Assembly: GCF_037031225.1 (NCBI RefSeq)
Contig: NZ_JAYEZN010000002.1
Location: 48,118-112,117, forward strand
Direction of reading: 5' to 3'
Source: Halorientalis sp. LT38
Lineage (GTDB): Archaea; Halobacteriota; Halobacteria; Halobacteriales; Haloarculaceae
DNA: 64,000 bases
In this document: one piece after another, positions 25,207 to 33,983 of the stretch
How positions within the stretch are numbered: the stretch's first letter is position 1
Layout of the letters: each line of letters begins with the position of its first letter
Position numbers and translations under genes: made by a program
Notes under the pieces: model-generated
Databases searched by the model: none
What the model was told of the DNA's origin: nothing
Seen by the model: only the letters and a program-made list of their open reading frames with translations

Positions 25207-26045
25207 GACGCGATCAGGGCGAGTCCTCGCTTGACGACGTTCACGGCGGCGTCTTTCGTCCCCTCGACGATCCACTCCGGGCGACTCCCCGCCCAGCGGT
25301 TGGGGTGGGAGAGCAGACAGAGTCGGTCGACCCGCCCGGAGAGCAACAGTCCGGCCAGTTCCGGCGTCGAGTCGACCTGGATCGCCTTCTGGCCCTCGCC
25401 CATCGTGTGGTCTTTGACCTTCAGGTCGCCGTCGCGCCAGGTGCGGCCCGTGTCCGAGTAGTAGGCCACGTCGGTGAAGTCCATCGAGAGGTACGCCTCC
25501 CCCAGCAGGTCGAACTGGTCGAAGTCGGCGTGGTCCCACATGTCGCGGTTGTCGTGCGGCGAGAGGGGGTTCCCGTGCATGCAGACCGTGTCGACGTCGA
25601 CGAGCGACCGGAGCCGGCCGAGTTCGTGCTCGAAGGAGGAAAGTGCGGCCCGCGGGTCGCCGTCGGCCCGGTCGAGGTCCTCGTAGTGATACCCCACCTC
25701 GTGGCCCAGCGCGGCGATGCGCTCGATCAGCTCCGGGCGGAAGGTCTTCTCGATGGTCCGGACGTAGTAGGTGCTCCGGACGCCGTGTTCGGCTTCGAGC
25801 CGGGCCATCGCCAGCGCGTTCCGCGGTTTGCGGTCCACGTCGTGTCTGAGGACGACGAACCGGTCGGGCAGTCCCGACCCGCCGTCCGTCGCCGCCGCGT
25901 CGGCCGTGGCCGTCGTCCCCGGGCCCTCGCCGGCCGCGCGCCGGCCGAGGTACTCCCGGACCGGCAGGAACTCGTAGCCGGCCGCGGCCCCCGCCTCGAG
26001 GAGTCGACTGTACATCGGATAGGTGAAATCGGCGTGTCGGGACAT
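25203..26045 (-). CDS. second polysaccharide-deacetylase-like protein
   Basis: This 280-residue protein includes VVLRHDVDRKPRNALAM (HDVD motif), HEVGYHYEDLDRADGD and VCMHGNPLSPHDNRDMW, with SHPNRWAG near the C-terminus. It is related in fold to its neighbour but with different loops. The two are joined by an ATGA overlap and probably act together. An ATAACTA element lies 120 nt upstream at 26165-26171, implying a leader, or a promoter further from the start. Confidence 0.7.
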   Translation of the reverse strand: MSRHADFTYPMYSRLLEAGAAAGYEFLPVREYLGRRAAGEGPGTTATADAAATDGGSGLPDRFVVLRHDVDRKPRNALAMARLEAEHGVRSTYYVRTIEKTFRPELIERIAALGHEVGYHYEDLDRADGDPRAALSSFEHELGRLRSLVDVDTVCMHGNPLSPHDNRDMWDHADFDQFDLLGEAYLSMDFTDVAYYSDTGRTWRDGDLKVKDHTMGEGQKAIQVDSTPELAGLLLSGRVDRLCLLSHPNRWAGSRPEWIVEGTKDAAVNVVKRGLALIAS

Positions 26046-26164
26046 GGGAACGAACCTCCGTTGGTGTCCGCGGAGACCAGGTGCGCCGGCGGGCCCCGGC
26101 GGTCGTCCCGCCCGGCGTCGACCGTGGTCCGTTGGTCGTCCCGCCCTGCCGCCGCACTCGGCTT

Positions 26165-26171
26165 AGTTATG
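26165..26171 (-). promoter_or_regulatory. ATAACTA variant promoter element
   Basis: GGGCATAACTAAGCC on the minus strand precedes the deacetylase gene by 120 nt, so a leader would be transcribed. Confidence 0.35.
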
Positions 26172-26320
26172 CCCGACCTGTGCCCTTGCAGGAACGTGTT
26201 GTGGGGCCTGAAAACCCGGGTCTCGGACACCTATCTGGGATGATGGGTTTCGGGCCCCTCGCGAGCAACCCCTCGAACGCTCGCGACGCGCCGGAATCCG
26301 GTCGTCAGGTGGCGTAACCA

Positions 26321-26335
26321 GGGGATAACTTAGGC
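26321..26335 (+). promoter_or_regulatory. candidate promoter of DUF354 gene
   Basis: GGGGATAACTTAGGC resembles the reverse complement of a sequence near 11840. It lies about 120 nt before ATG 26457. Confidence 0.3.
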
Positions 26336-26456
26336 GAGCGGAACGGTCGCTGCGCACGATGCGTACGATTTCGCCAGCGATCGTGGGCCGAGCCGTCGAC
26401 AGGGGGTGGACCGGACAGCGACCGACCGGCCGCCGCGAGGCCGGTCGGGTCGGCCA

Positions 26457-27563
26457 ATGAGCGGGGACCCCCAGCGGGTACTGTTCGACATCAACCACCC
26501 CGCACAGGTCCACCTGTTCCGGCCTGTCATCGGGGACCTGGAGTCTCGGGGCCACGAGACGCTGGTCACCTCGCGGGACAAGGAGATCACGACGGCCCTG
26601 CTCGACGCCTACGAGGTGCCCCACGAGTGCCTCTCGACCGAAGGGGGCGGCCTGCTCGCGACGGCCGCCGAGATGGGCGTCAAGGGGGCGCGCCTGTTCC
26701 GCCTGGCGCGCTCGTTCGACCCGGACGTGGTCGTGGCCCGGCCGAACCCGCCGGCCATCTACGTCGCGAACCTGCTCGGCGCGCGGACCGTGATGCTGCG
26801 CGACACGGTCATCCCATCCCGGGTGCTGCGGGCCTGCTACCGCGGGCTGATGCTCCCGTTCGTCGACGACCTCTGTGCGCCGGCGGGGTTCGAGACGTCC
26901 CTGACCGGGGGCCGGAACCACACGCTCGGCTTCCAGGAACTGGCCTACCTCCACCCCGACCGGTTCGAGCCCGATCGGGACCGACTGGCGACCCGCGGCG
27001 TCGCCACCGACGAACCGTACTTCGTCCTCCGGTTCGCGGCGTGGGAGGCCTACCACGACGTCGGCGGGGCCGGGTGGTCCACCGAGGGCAAGCGGGCCCT
27101 GATCGAGGAACTCGACCAGCACGGGACCGTCTACGTCTCGAGCGAGGGCGACCTCCCCGAGGAGTTCAGCGAGTACGAGCTGACCGTGCCGCCCCACCTG
27201 ATCCACGACCTGCTGTACTTCGCGGACCTCTACGCCGGCGACTCACAGACCATGGCGACGGAGGCGGCGCTGCTCGGGACGCCCGTGATCCGCGTCAACT
27301 CGAAGGTCGGTGCCCACGAGATGCGCAACTTCGAGGAACTGGCCGAGCGGGGGCTGCTCTTCTCTTTCCGCGACGAGGAGCGGGCGCTGCAGCAGGCCCG
27401 GGACCTCGTCGCCGGGCCCGCCGCGACGGACTGGCAGCGTCGCCGCCGAGAGCTGATCGCCGACAAGCCCGACGTGGCGGCGTACCTGCGGGACCTGATC
27501 CTCGATCCGGACGGCGTCGAGCGGCGTCGCGGCGAGGCCCCGATCACGGTCGCGTCGAGCTGA
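26457..27563 (+). CDS. DUF354 GT-B-like protein
   Basis: This 368-residue protein starts at ATG 26457 (MSGDPQRVLFDINHPAQVHL). The extension to 26406 is discarded as Arg-rich. The opening motif DINHPAQVHLFRP, the GHETLVTSRDKEIT and the C-terminal GDSQTMATEAALLGTPVIR are the DUF354 pattern, distantly related to UDP-GlcNAc 2-epimerase/glycosyltransferases. It probably acts on a nucleotide sugar. It is paralogous to 52930-54039 (shared HxxxGHGGxT/AG motif and DTQTMVTEAALLGTPAVR). Confidence 0.75.
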   Translation: MSGDPQRVLFDINHPAQVHLFRPVIGDLESRGHETLVTSRDKEITTALLDAYEVPHECLSTEGGGLLATAAEMGVKGARLFRLARSFDPDVVVARPNPPAIYVANLLGARTVMLRDTVIPSRVLRACYRGLMLPFVDDLCAPAGFETSLTGGRNHTLGFQELAYLHPDRFEPDRDRLATRGVATDEPYFVLRFAAWEAYHDVGGAGWSTEGKRALIEELDQHGTVYVSSEGDLPEEFSEYELTVPPHLIHDLLYFADLYAGDSQTMATEAALLGTPVIRVNSKVGAHEMRNFEELAERGLLFSFRDEERALQQARDLVAGPAATDWQRRRRELIADKPDVAAYLRDLILDPDGVERRRGEAPITVASS

Positions 27564-27636
27564 CCGCGCCGGGCGCGTTCGCCGTCGGCTCGGCGGCGCG
27601 GCGGGGTTAACGGTGCTTATCCGGGATTGGGGCGGC

Positions 27637-27643
27637 ATAACAA
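27637..27643 (+). promoter_or_regulatory. ATAACAA promoter element for 27671 gene
   Basis: GGCATAACAATGTGC ends 28 nt before ATG 27671, supporting a leaderless start. Confidence 0.6.
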
Positions 27644-27670
27644 TGTGCGCCGGGCACCCGAGCGATTCCC

Positions 27671-28774
27671 ATGTCGTTACGCACTGCCGTCGTCGGCGGC
27701 GGGACGATCTCCGACAACCACCTCGACGGGCTCGACTCGATGCCGTTGACGACGCTCGCGGCCTTCTGCGACGTCGACGAGGACCGCGTCAGAGAGGTCG
27801 CCGCCGAGTACGGGATCCCGGGCTACACCGATATGGAGACGATGCTGGCCGAGGCGGACCTCGACTGGGTCCACCTCTGCACGCCGGTCGGGACCCACCT
27901 CGAACTCGCCACAGCGGCCATCGAGGCCGGCGTCCCGGTCCTGATCCAGAAGCCGATCACCGAGACGGTCGCGGAGTACGAGCAACTCGCCGAGACCGCC
28001 CGCGAACACGGCGTCCACGTGGCGGCCGTCCACAACCACGACTTCGACCCCGCGATGCGAGAGCTGACGACCGCGCTGAACCACGGCGCAGTCGGCGAGG
28101 TTCGCACCGTCGAGGTCACCTACACCGGCCAGACCTACCCCGACTCGGTCCGCCGGGGCGACTGGGCCTTCGAGCTGCCCGGCGGGGAGTTCGAGGAGGG
28201 GCTGCCACACCCGCTGTACATGCTGCTCCGGACCGGCGGCTACCCGACCGACCGCGAGGACGTCCAGGTGATCACCCACCTCCGCGGCGAGTACGACCGC
28301 CCGTTCACCTACGACGGCGCGAAACTCCAGTACAAGAGCCGGGAGGACGTGCTCTGTAGCGCGACGCTCACGCCCGGCAACGTCCCGGACAAGCACGTCA
28401 CCGTCCACGGCGAGGACGGCGTCCTGATCGCCGACCTGATCTCCCAGACGCTCGTGACCCTGGATCGAGACTATCAGGCCTCGCCGATCGCCCGGGCCCG
28501 GAACAACCTCGACCGCGCGGTCGACCGGATCGCCGGCAACGTCAAGAACGTCAAGTCGGTCGTCGAGCAGCGCCGGAACGACGACTGGGCGACCCGGACG
28601 GAGATGGACGCCCACGCCTACCAGTTCGAGGCCGAGGCCCTCGCGCTCACCGGGGACCGCGAACCGCCGGTCCCCCTCGAAGAGGCCGGCTGGACCATCC
28701 GGCTGATGGAAGCGATCCGCGACGCGGCCGACGCGGAGGTCGAGGTCGCACAGGACGTCTCGGCCACGGACTGA
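27671..28774 (+). CDS. Gfo/Idh/MocA family oxidoreductase (third copy)
   Basis: This 367-residue protein has the dinucleotide motif VVGGGTISDNHLDGL (9-14) and LIQKPITETV (KP at 94-95; Gln replaces the usual Glu before Lys). VHNHDFDPAMRELTT is the equivalent of the substrate-binding helix. It is longer than the other two, with a C-terminal extension rich in charged residues. It probably oxidises an NDP-sugar. It is monocistronic and convergent with the acyltransferase gene. Confidence 0.8.
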   Translation: MSLRTAVVGGGTISDNHLDGLDSMPLTTLAAFCDVDEDRVREVAAEYGIPGYTDMETMLAEADLDWVHLCTPVGTHLELATAAIEAGVPVLIQKPITETVAEYEQLAETAREHGVHVAAVHNHDFDPAMRELTTALNHGAVGEVRTVEVTYTGQTYPDSVRRGDWAFELPGGEFEEGLPHPLYMLLRTGGYPTDREDVQVITHLRGEYDRPFTYDGAKLQYKSREDVLCSATLTPGNVPDKHVTVHGEDGVLIADLISQTLVTLDRDYQASPIARARNNLDRAVDRIAGNVKNVKSVVEQRRNDDWATRTEMDAHAYQFEAEALALTGDREPPVPLEEAGWTIRLMEAIRDAADAEVEVAQDVSATD

Positions 28775-28804
28775 CGCGCCGACTGTTTTCGATTCGCTCG
28801 CCTC

Positions 28805-29383
28805 TCAGGCGTCGTTCTCGCCCTGCAACTGCTCGGGGAGCGAGTGGTGCTCGGCCGGGACGCCGGCCGCCAGCGTCTCGGGCGGCACGTCGTCGGTGAC
28901 GACCGCGCCGGCCGCGACGAAGGCGCGTTCGCCGACGGTCACGTCGGGCAACACGGTGGCGTTCGCCCCGACGGAGGCGTGGGCCTCGATGGTCGGTCCC
29001 GTCAGTCCCACGTCCGTCCGGAGCGGGTAGGGGTCGTTCGTGAGCACGGCGTGGGGCCCCAGGAAGACGCCGTCGCCGACGGTGGTCTCCGGCGGGACGT
29101 ACACCCCCGTCTGCATGCTCACGCCGTCGCCGACAGTGCAGGTGCCGTCGAGGACGGCGTTGGTCCCGAGGACCACGTCGTCCCCGACGATGGTGTCCTC
29201 CCGGACGAGGGCGTTGTGCCCCGTCGCGAAGTTCCGGCCGATATCGACGTCGGGGTAGACGATCGTCCCCGCCCGGATGGTTCCCCCCGCGCCGATCCGC
29301 GGCGGGTCCTGCCCCTCGTCGGGGGCGAGTAGTTCGGCCGACGGTGCGATCTCGCAGTCCTGACCGATCAGTGGCTCGTTCAC
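28805..29383 (-). CDS. left-handed beta-helix N-acyltransferase (WbpD-like)
   Basis: The chosen start is GTG 29383 (VNEPLIGQDCEIAPSAEL), giving 192 residues; no ATG is available near the fold start. The whole protein is made of hexapeptide-type repeats ([LIV]G-x4), for example IGAGGTIRAGTIVY, DDVVLGTNAVLDGTCT and GANATVLPDVTVGERAFV, forming a left-handed helix trimer. Such enzymes transfer acetyl from acetyl-CoA to an amino sugar; WbpD does this to the 3-amino group made by WbpE. It complements the 3070-6557 operon. The chemistry is inferred. Confidence 0.75.
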   Translation of the reverse strand: MNEPLIGQDCEIAPSAELLAPDEGQDPPRIGAGGTIRAGTIVYPDVDIGRNFATGHNALVREDTIVGDDVVLGTNAVLDGTCTVGDGVSMQTGVYVPPETTVGDGVFLGPHAVLTNDPYPLRTDVGLTGPTIEAHASVGANATVLPDVTVGERAFVAAGAVVTDDVPPETLAAGVPAEHHSLPEQLQGENDA

Positions 29384-29469
29384 GATTGTCCCCCGGGAGC
29401 GAGCCCCCGCGCGGTCGATCCCCCGCGGCCTCGCCCCCAGCGAGACGGGGCTTACTCCCGGTAAGGGCT

Positions 29470-29476
29470 TTGTTAT
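29470..29476 (-). promoter_or_regulatory. ATAACAA promoter element for acyltransferase
   Basis: GCCATAACAAAGCC on the minus strand lies 87 nt before GTG 29383, so either a leader exists or the start is further upstream. Confidence 0.45.
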
Positions 29477-29644
29477 GGCGCTCCTGCGACCCCCGGATCG
29501 ACCCGTCGACTGCACTGGCCCGGCGGCACGGGTCCACCACGGCGTCGGTGACCCTGTCGGTGACGGTCACGGCCAGCGGTATTTCGTGCGTATCGTTGTT
29601 TTCGGGATTGTAACGAAGTGGGCGGCGCCGCTATTCGAGCGGTA

Positions 29645-30607
29645 ATGGGGACCGTCGTTCTCTCCATCGACGCCGAACTCGGCTGGGGGTTCCACGACTT
29701 CGCGGAGCCGCCCCGGGACCGCCTCGCGAGCGCGCGCCAGGGGTGGCAGGCGCTGGTCGACCTCTGTGCCGAATACCGCGTGCCCGCGACCTGGGCCGTC
29801 GTCGGCCACCTCTTCCTCGACGACTGTGACGGCCGGCACCGCGACCACCCCGCCCCGCCCGGCTGGTTCGATCACGAGCGCGGCCCCGACCGGATGTCCC
29901 GATCGCTGCGCTTCGCCGACGGGCTGATCGACCGGATCGACGAATCCGACGTCGAGCACGAGATCGGGATCCACACGTTCTCGCACGTCGAGATGGGGGC
30001 GCCCGAGACCACGGCGACCCAGGCCGACGCGGAGCTGTCGGCGGCCGTCGACGCCGCCCGCGTGCACGGCGTCGAGCCACGCTCGTTCGTCTTCCCGCGC
30101 AACAACGTCGGGCACCTGCAGGCGCTCTCCGACAACGGCATCACCTGCTTCAGGGGCACCAAACCGACCGACGACCCCCGGGCCGACGGCGCGGGGGCCG
30201 TGGACAAAGTCGCCCGCGCGACCGTCAGCGACGCCGGCCCGCCGCTGGTCCGCGCGCGGCGCAACTCGCTCGGCCTGGTCAACGTCCCGGCGTCGCTGTA
30301 CCTGTTCGGGTTCGAGGGCGTCGCCCGCTCGGTGGCCGAACCGTTCGTCGGCGACCCCGTCGCGGTCCAGGCCAGACGCGGCATCGACGACGCGGCGGCG
30401 GCCGACGGGATCTTTCACATGTGGCTGCACCCGAACAACCTCGTCGCACCGCGGGACGTCCGGCGGCTCCGATCGATCTTCGAACACCTCGCCCGGGTCC
30501 GGGCTCGCACGGACCTGCAGGTCCGGACGATGGGCGAGATCGCGGCGGACGTCCTCGCGGATACGGCGCCGAAGCGAGTGGCCACCGACGGTTCCGATCC
30601 GGCCTAG
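29645..30607 (+). CDS. polysaccharide deacetylase family protein
   Basis: This 320-residue protein starts at ATG 29645 (MGTVVLSIDAELGWGFHDF). The SIDAELGWG block with D and E, HEIGIHTFSHVEMG (HxxSH) and FVFPRNNVGHLQAL are the NodB-type core of the PuuE/capsule deacetylase branch. GIFHMWLHPNNL is the late His motif. It lacks a signal peptide. Its TAG overlaps the stop of the opposing GNAT gene on CTAG (30604-30607). Confidence 0.75.
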   Translation: MGTVVLSIDAELGWGFHDFAEPPRDRLASARQGWQALVDLCAEYRVPATWAVVGHLFLDDCDGRHRDHPAPPGWFDHERGPDRMSRSLRFADGLIDRIDESDVEHEIGIHTFSHVEMGAPETTATQADAELSAAVDAARVHGVEPRSFVFPRNNVGHLQALSDNGITCFRGTKPTDDPRADGAGAVDKVARATVSDAGPPLVRARRNSLGLVNVPASLYLFGFEGVARSVAEPFVGDPVAVQARRGIDDAAAADGIFHMWLHPNNLVAPRDVRRLRSIFEHLARVRARTDLQVRTMGEIAADVLADTAPKRVATDGSDPA

Positions 30608-31782
30608 CCGGTGTTGTGCTCGCAGAAGGGCAGGTCCCAGCTCTCGGGGTCGGCCAGGTCCCGACCCTCGACCGTCCACGGGTCGGGGACGTCGCCGGCG
30701 GTCAGCGGCATCGTGATCAGCACCGTCGGGTTCGAGAGCGGTGACAGCACCAGCCCGTCGTCGGGCCGGAAGCCGAAGGAGCGAAGCAGGGAGTCGGGCA
30801 GGCCCGAGCCCGCGACCGCGAACGCGTCGGAGTCGGGGTGGGTCCGGAGCAGCCGCTCGAACAGCGCCGCGACCGCGGGCAGTCGCTCCTCGCCCGCCAG
30901 CGGCACCACGTCGGCGACTTTGGTCTGAACGCGATCGCCGATCCGACGCGTCCCCGCGACCAGTCCGGCGACGGGCTCGCCGTCGCGTCGAGCGACGTAG
31001 CTGTCGTACTCCCAGCAGGGATTGTCGAAGCGCCAGTCGTAGAACGCCTCGTCGCGACGGACGTGGATCACGTCCGGCTGGGGTGCGGCCGCGATCTCCG
31101 CCAGCGTCTCGCTCGGCACCGACGCCCGCCGCTCGACCGAGATGTCGGTCCGGTCGTGGCCGTTGTGCCGGCGGTCGCGGAGCCGGTGGTAGCCGTCGCT
31201 GAGCCCGTCGAGCACCGAGCCGGCGCGGTCGGGGGTCCTGTCGCCGAACTTCGCTTCGAGGAACGCGGAGGGGCGCTCGATGCGGAGCCAGGTCCGGATC
31301 GGGCCGACCGTCTTCGCGCCGATGTCCAGGTAGCCGGGCCGGGAGCGCGCGTTCGGGATCGAGAACAGCACGTCGGGATCGCGCTGGCGGTAATAGGCGA
31401 AAGCGAGGTCGTTCATCCGGGAGAACAGGCCCCGACTCCGGTGGTCCGGGTGGACGACGGTGTCGGCCGTCTGCAGGCCCAGCATCGTCCGCGGGCCGAC
31501 CCGGAGGCGGAAGGGCACGAACGGCCGCGCGCCGACCACCTCGCCCTCGTGTTCGGCCACGAAGACGGGCGTGTGGACCATGTAGGGCTGGTCCTCGAAC
31601 TTCCAGGCGAACCACTCGCGGCTGCCGCCCTCCTCGAGTTCCGTGTTCCTGAACAGTTCGAGGTAGCTCTCGACGTCGCCGGGTTCCATCCGGCGGATCG
31701 CGTAGGTCTCTCCCTCGGCCTCGTGGTCGATCACGGGGTCGGACTCGGTCGCCAGGTCGGTGGGGTCGAGTTGCTGGCTCAT
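30604..31782 (-). CDS. GNAT-family N-acetyltransferase
   Basis: This 392-residue protein starts at ATG 31782 (MSQQLDPTDLATESD). The N-terminal GNAT domain has YAIRRMEPGDVESYLELF and the acyl-CoA loop VVHPDHRSRGLFSRMND. A second domain follows with FYDWRFDNPCWEYDSYVARRDGEPVAGLV, as in the Eis/FemX-like GNATs of surface clusters. It is preceded by the sugar nucleotidyltransferase (5-base gap), so the two are one operon. The substrate is unknown. Confidence 0.75.
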   Translation of the reverse strand: MSQQLDPTDLATESDPVIDHEAEGETYAIRRMEPGDVESYLELFRNTELEEGGSREWFAWKFEDQPYMVHTPVFVAEHEGEVVGARPFVPFRLRVGPRTMLGLQTADTVVHPDHRSRGLFSRMNDLAFAYYRQRDPDVLFSIPNARSRPGYLDIGAKTVGPIRTWLRIERPSAFLEAKFGDRTPDRAGSVLDGLSDGYHRLRDRRHNGHDRTDISVERRASVPSETLAEIAAAPQPDVIHVRRDEAFYDWRFDNPCWEYDSYVARRDGEPVAGLVAGTRRIGDRVQTKVADVVPLAGEERLPAVAALFERLLRTHPDSDAFAVAGSGLPDSLLRSFGFRPDDGLVLSPLSNPTVLITMPLTAGDVPDPWTVEGRDLADPESWDLPFCEHNTG

Positions 31783-31787
31783 GGCGC

Positions 31788-32519
31788 TCACCCGGTGATC
31801 TCGGGCTGGGCCTCCTGGAGCCGCTTCTCGGCCTCGTCGCGGTCCTCGGGGTAGCCGATGTCGAGGCGCCACCCCTCCAGCGGGATGGCGTCGATGGTCC
31901 GGCCGCTCTGGAGCAGGAGGTTCACCGCGTCGGTGATCTCGAACTCGCCCCGATCCGAGGGCTGGACGAGGTGGCAGGCGTGGAAGATGGCCGGCGTGAA
32001 GGTGTAGAATCCGGTCATCACCAGGTTCGACGGGGGTTCGTCGGGCTTCTCGACGACCTCGACGATCTCGCCGTAGTCGTTGGTGTCACAGACCCCGTAG
32101 CGACTCGCCTCTTCGCGGGGCACCTCCTCGACGAGGAAGGCGGCGTCGGCGCGGTCCTCCTGCTGGCGACGGACGGCGTCGCGGAGGTTGGCCTCGAAGA
32201 CGTTGTCGCCCATCATCAGCATGAAGTCGTCGTCGATCTCCTCCTCGACGGTCAGCAGGGCGTGTGCGAGGCCCTGCTGCTGGCGCTGGTGGGCGTAGGT
32301 GATCGGCACGCCCCGGTACTCGTCGCCGTAGTAGCTGATGATATTCTCCTTGCGGTAGCCGACGACGACGAGCAGTTCGTCGGCGTCCAGTTCGACCAGG
32401 CGATCGAAGCAGTGGGTGAGGATCGGCCGCCCGTCGATCTCGACCATGCCCTTGGGCTTGTCTTCGGTGAGCGGGCGCAGGCGCGTCCCTTCGCCGGCCG
32501 CGAGTACGACGGCTTTCAT
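31788..32519 (-). CDS. sugar-1-phosphate nucleotidyltransferase (AglF/RfbA-like)
   Basis: This 243-residue protein makes the NDP-sugar donor. It has the signature KAVVLAAGEGTRLRPLT at the N-terminus, DKPKGMVEIDGRPIL, MLMMGDNVFE (metal Asp) and EVVEKPDEPPSNLVMTGFY. The size and motifs match AglF-like and RfbA-like nucleotidylyltransferases; the nucleotide and sugar used are not deducible. It is first in an operon with the GNAT gene. A weak TATA-like CATACTTTT lies about 25 nt before the ATG. Confidence 0.85.
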   Translation of the reverse strand: MKAVVLAAGEGTRLRPLTEDKPKGMVEIDGRPILTHCFDRLVELDADELLVVVGYRKENIISYYGDEYRGVPITYAHQRQQQGLAHALLTVEEEIDDDFMLMMGDNVFEANLRDAVRRQQEDRADAAFLVEEVPREEASRYGVCDTNDYGEIVEVVEKPDEPPSNLVMTGFYTFTPAIFHACHLVQPSDRGEFEITDAVNLLLQSGRTIDAIPLEGWRLDIGYPEDRDEAEKRLQEAQPEITG

Positions 32520-32771
32520 GCGACCTGCCTCCCCGTGACCGGGAAAAAGTATGAGGCGGTTATCGTGATCCGGACGGCGACCCCACCGGACAGTCCGGTC
32601 GGTGCCGACGGGTCGGCCACGATTCGTCGCCGGAGCATTTCCGAATTTTTTCGTATGAGTAGCCTGACGTAGGAGTATACATGCAGGATAGACGACCACG
32701 ACGGCGCACGACTGGACCGGGCGGGCGTGTATCGAGCGCGGCCAAGAACCGCTGAAACCGTGTCTAAATCG

Positions 32772-33617
32772 ATGAAAGATCAGTCGTTTCTCGCGTCGGA
32801 GTGGGACTACTGCGTGGTCCTGGACGCCTGCCGGTACGACGTGTTCGAGGACGTGTACGAAGACTACCTCGACGGGTCACTGGAGCGGCGCCGGAGCAAC
32901 GGGTCGTCGACCCCGGAGTGGGCCTACCGGACGTTCACCGGCGACCACGACATCGCCTACTTCTCCGGGAACCCGTTCATCAACGACCTCGGCATCTCGC
33001 TGTCCGATCTCAAGTGGGGCGCCAGTTGCGACTACGAGTGGACCGCGAACGAGCACATCAGCGACGTCGTCGACGTGTGGGAACACGGCTGGGACGACGA
33101 CCTCGGCACGGTGCCGCCGGACAGCCTCGCGGAGTCCTACCGGGACCACGCCGACCTCGTCGCCGACGCCGACCGGACGGTCGTCCACTACATGCAACCC
33201 CACGCGCCGTACCTCGCGCGCGGGACGGGCCAGAAGCTCAAGCAGATCCAGAAGGGGATTCGCCGTCAGGACGAGGGGGACGGCGGCGGCGTCCTCTCGC
33301 CGGTGACCGACCGGGTCCGCCCGAAGGTCGAGTCGGCGCTCGACGGGAGCAAGCTCGCCCAGAAGGTGGGCCTGTGGCTCGAACTCGACCCCGTCGACGT
33401 CGTCCGGAACGGAACCCGCGAGACCGCGATGGAACTCTACGAGGAGAACCTCCGGATCGCGATGGAGTCGGTCGCGGACCTGGTGACGGAACTGGACGGC
33501 GACGTCGTCGTCACCGCCGACCACGGCGAGGCCTTCGGCGAGCAGGGCGTGTGGGAACACCACGTCGAGACCCACATCGACCCGCTGATCGAGGTCCCCT
33601 GGCTCGAAGTCAGGTGA
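32772..33617 (+). CDS. alkaline-phosphatase-superfamily (sulfatase-like) protein
   Basis: This 281-residue protein starts at ATG 32772 (MKDQSFLASEWDYCVVLDAC). The LDACRYDVFE motif supplies the first metal-binding Asp and a Cys; VVHYMQPHAPYLAR and VVTADHGEAFGEQ are the metal-binding Asp/His of the superfamily; EHHVETHIDP follows. It is shorter than classical sulfatases and is the haloarchaeal small type. It may be a sulfatase, phosphatase or phosphoglycerol-like transferase for glycan decoration. It is transcribed divergently from the nucleotidyltransferase. Confidence 0.75.
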   Translation: MKDQSFLASEWDYCVVLDACRYDVFEDVYEDYLDGSLERRRSNGSSTPEWAYRTFTGDHDIAYFSGNPFINDLGISLSDLKWGASCDYEWTANEHISDVVDVWEHGWDDDLGTVPPDSLAESYRDHADLVADADRTVVHYMQPHAPYLARGTGQKLKQIQKGIRRQDEGDGGGVLSPVTDRVRPKVESALDGSKLAQKVGLWLELDPVDVVRNGTRETAMELYEENLRIAMESVADLVTELDGDVVVTADHGEAFGEQGVWEHHVETHIDPLIEVPWLEVR

Positions 33618-33666
33618 GTCGGTCCCGAAATGGCCCCGGGGAGCCGGCCGGTCCCGTTCTCGTCGG

Positions 33667-33879
33667 TCAGTCGTCGTCGGCCACTGGTTCCTCGGCCAGC
33701 CGTTCGACGTGGTCCTTGTACAGTTCGCAGTCGCTCTCGTGGTCGAACTGGAAGCGGTCGTTGCAGATGTCGGCCTTCATCGGCGAGACGAACTCCTCGG
33801 TCACGCCGCAGTACGGCCGTTCGTGATCGAACTCCTGGTCCCCGTCGCTGCGACGGTACTCCAGATACGGACACGTCAT
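33667..33879 (-). CDS. small Cys-rich protein, possible metal-binding
   Basis: This 70-residue protein has Cys at 3, 24, 39 and 51 (TCPYLEYRR, YCGVTEEF, DICNDRF, DCELYKD), which suggests a Zn or Fe-S site. No family name is recalled with certainty, although the pattern is common in haloarchaea. A ATAACAT element ends 27 nt before the ATG at 33879, supporting a leaderless start. Confidence 0.6.
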   Translation of the reverse strand: MTCPYLEYRRSDGDQEFDHERPYCGVTEEFVSPMKADICNDRFQFDHESDCELYKDHVERLAEEPVADDD

Positions 33880-33905
33880 GTCCGGTGGTCCACCGGAGCG
33901 AGACA

Positions 33906-33912
33906 ATGTTAT
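33906..33912 (-). promoter_or_regulatory. ATAACAT variant promoter element
   Basis: CCGAATAACATTG on the minus strand ends 27 nt before ATG 33879. Confidence 0.5.
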
Positions 33913-33983
33913 TCGGAACCTTGGCGCGGTAGCAGTCCGCTACCGTCGCAGGACCGGGCGGCTCGCGGGCCGACCGGTCGGGC

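Noticed and set aside
29567..31615. 682-codon minus-strand frame across deacetylase and GNAT genes
   Set aside because: It crosses the convergent gene boundary and conflicts with motifs of both real genes.
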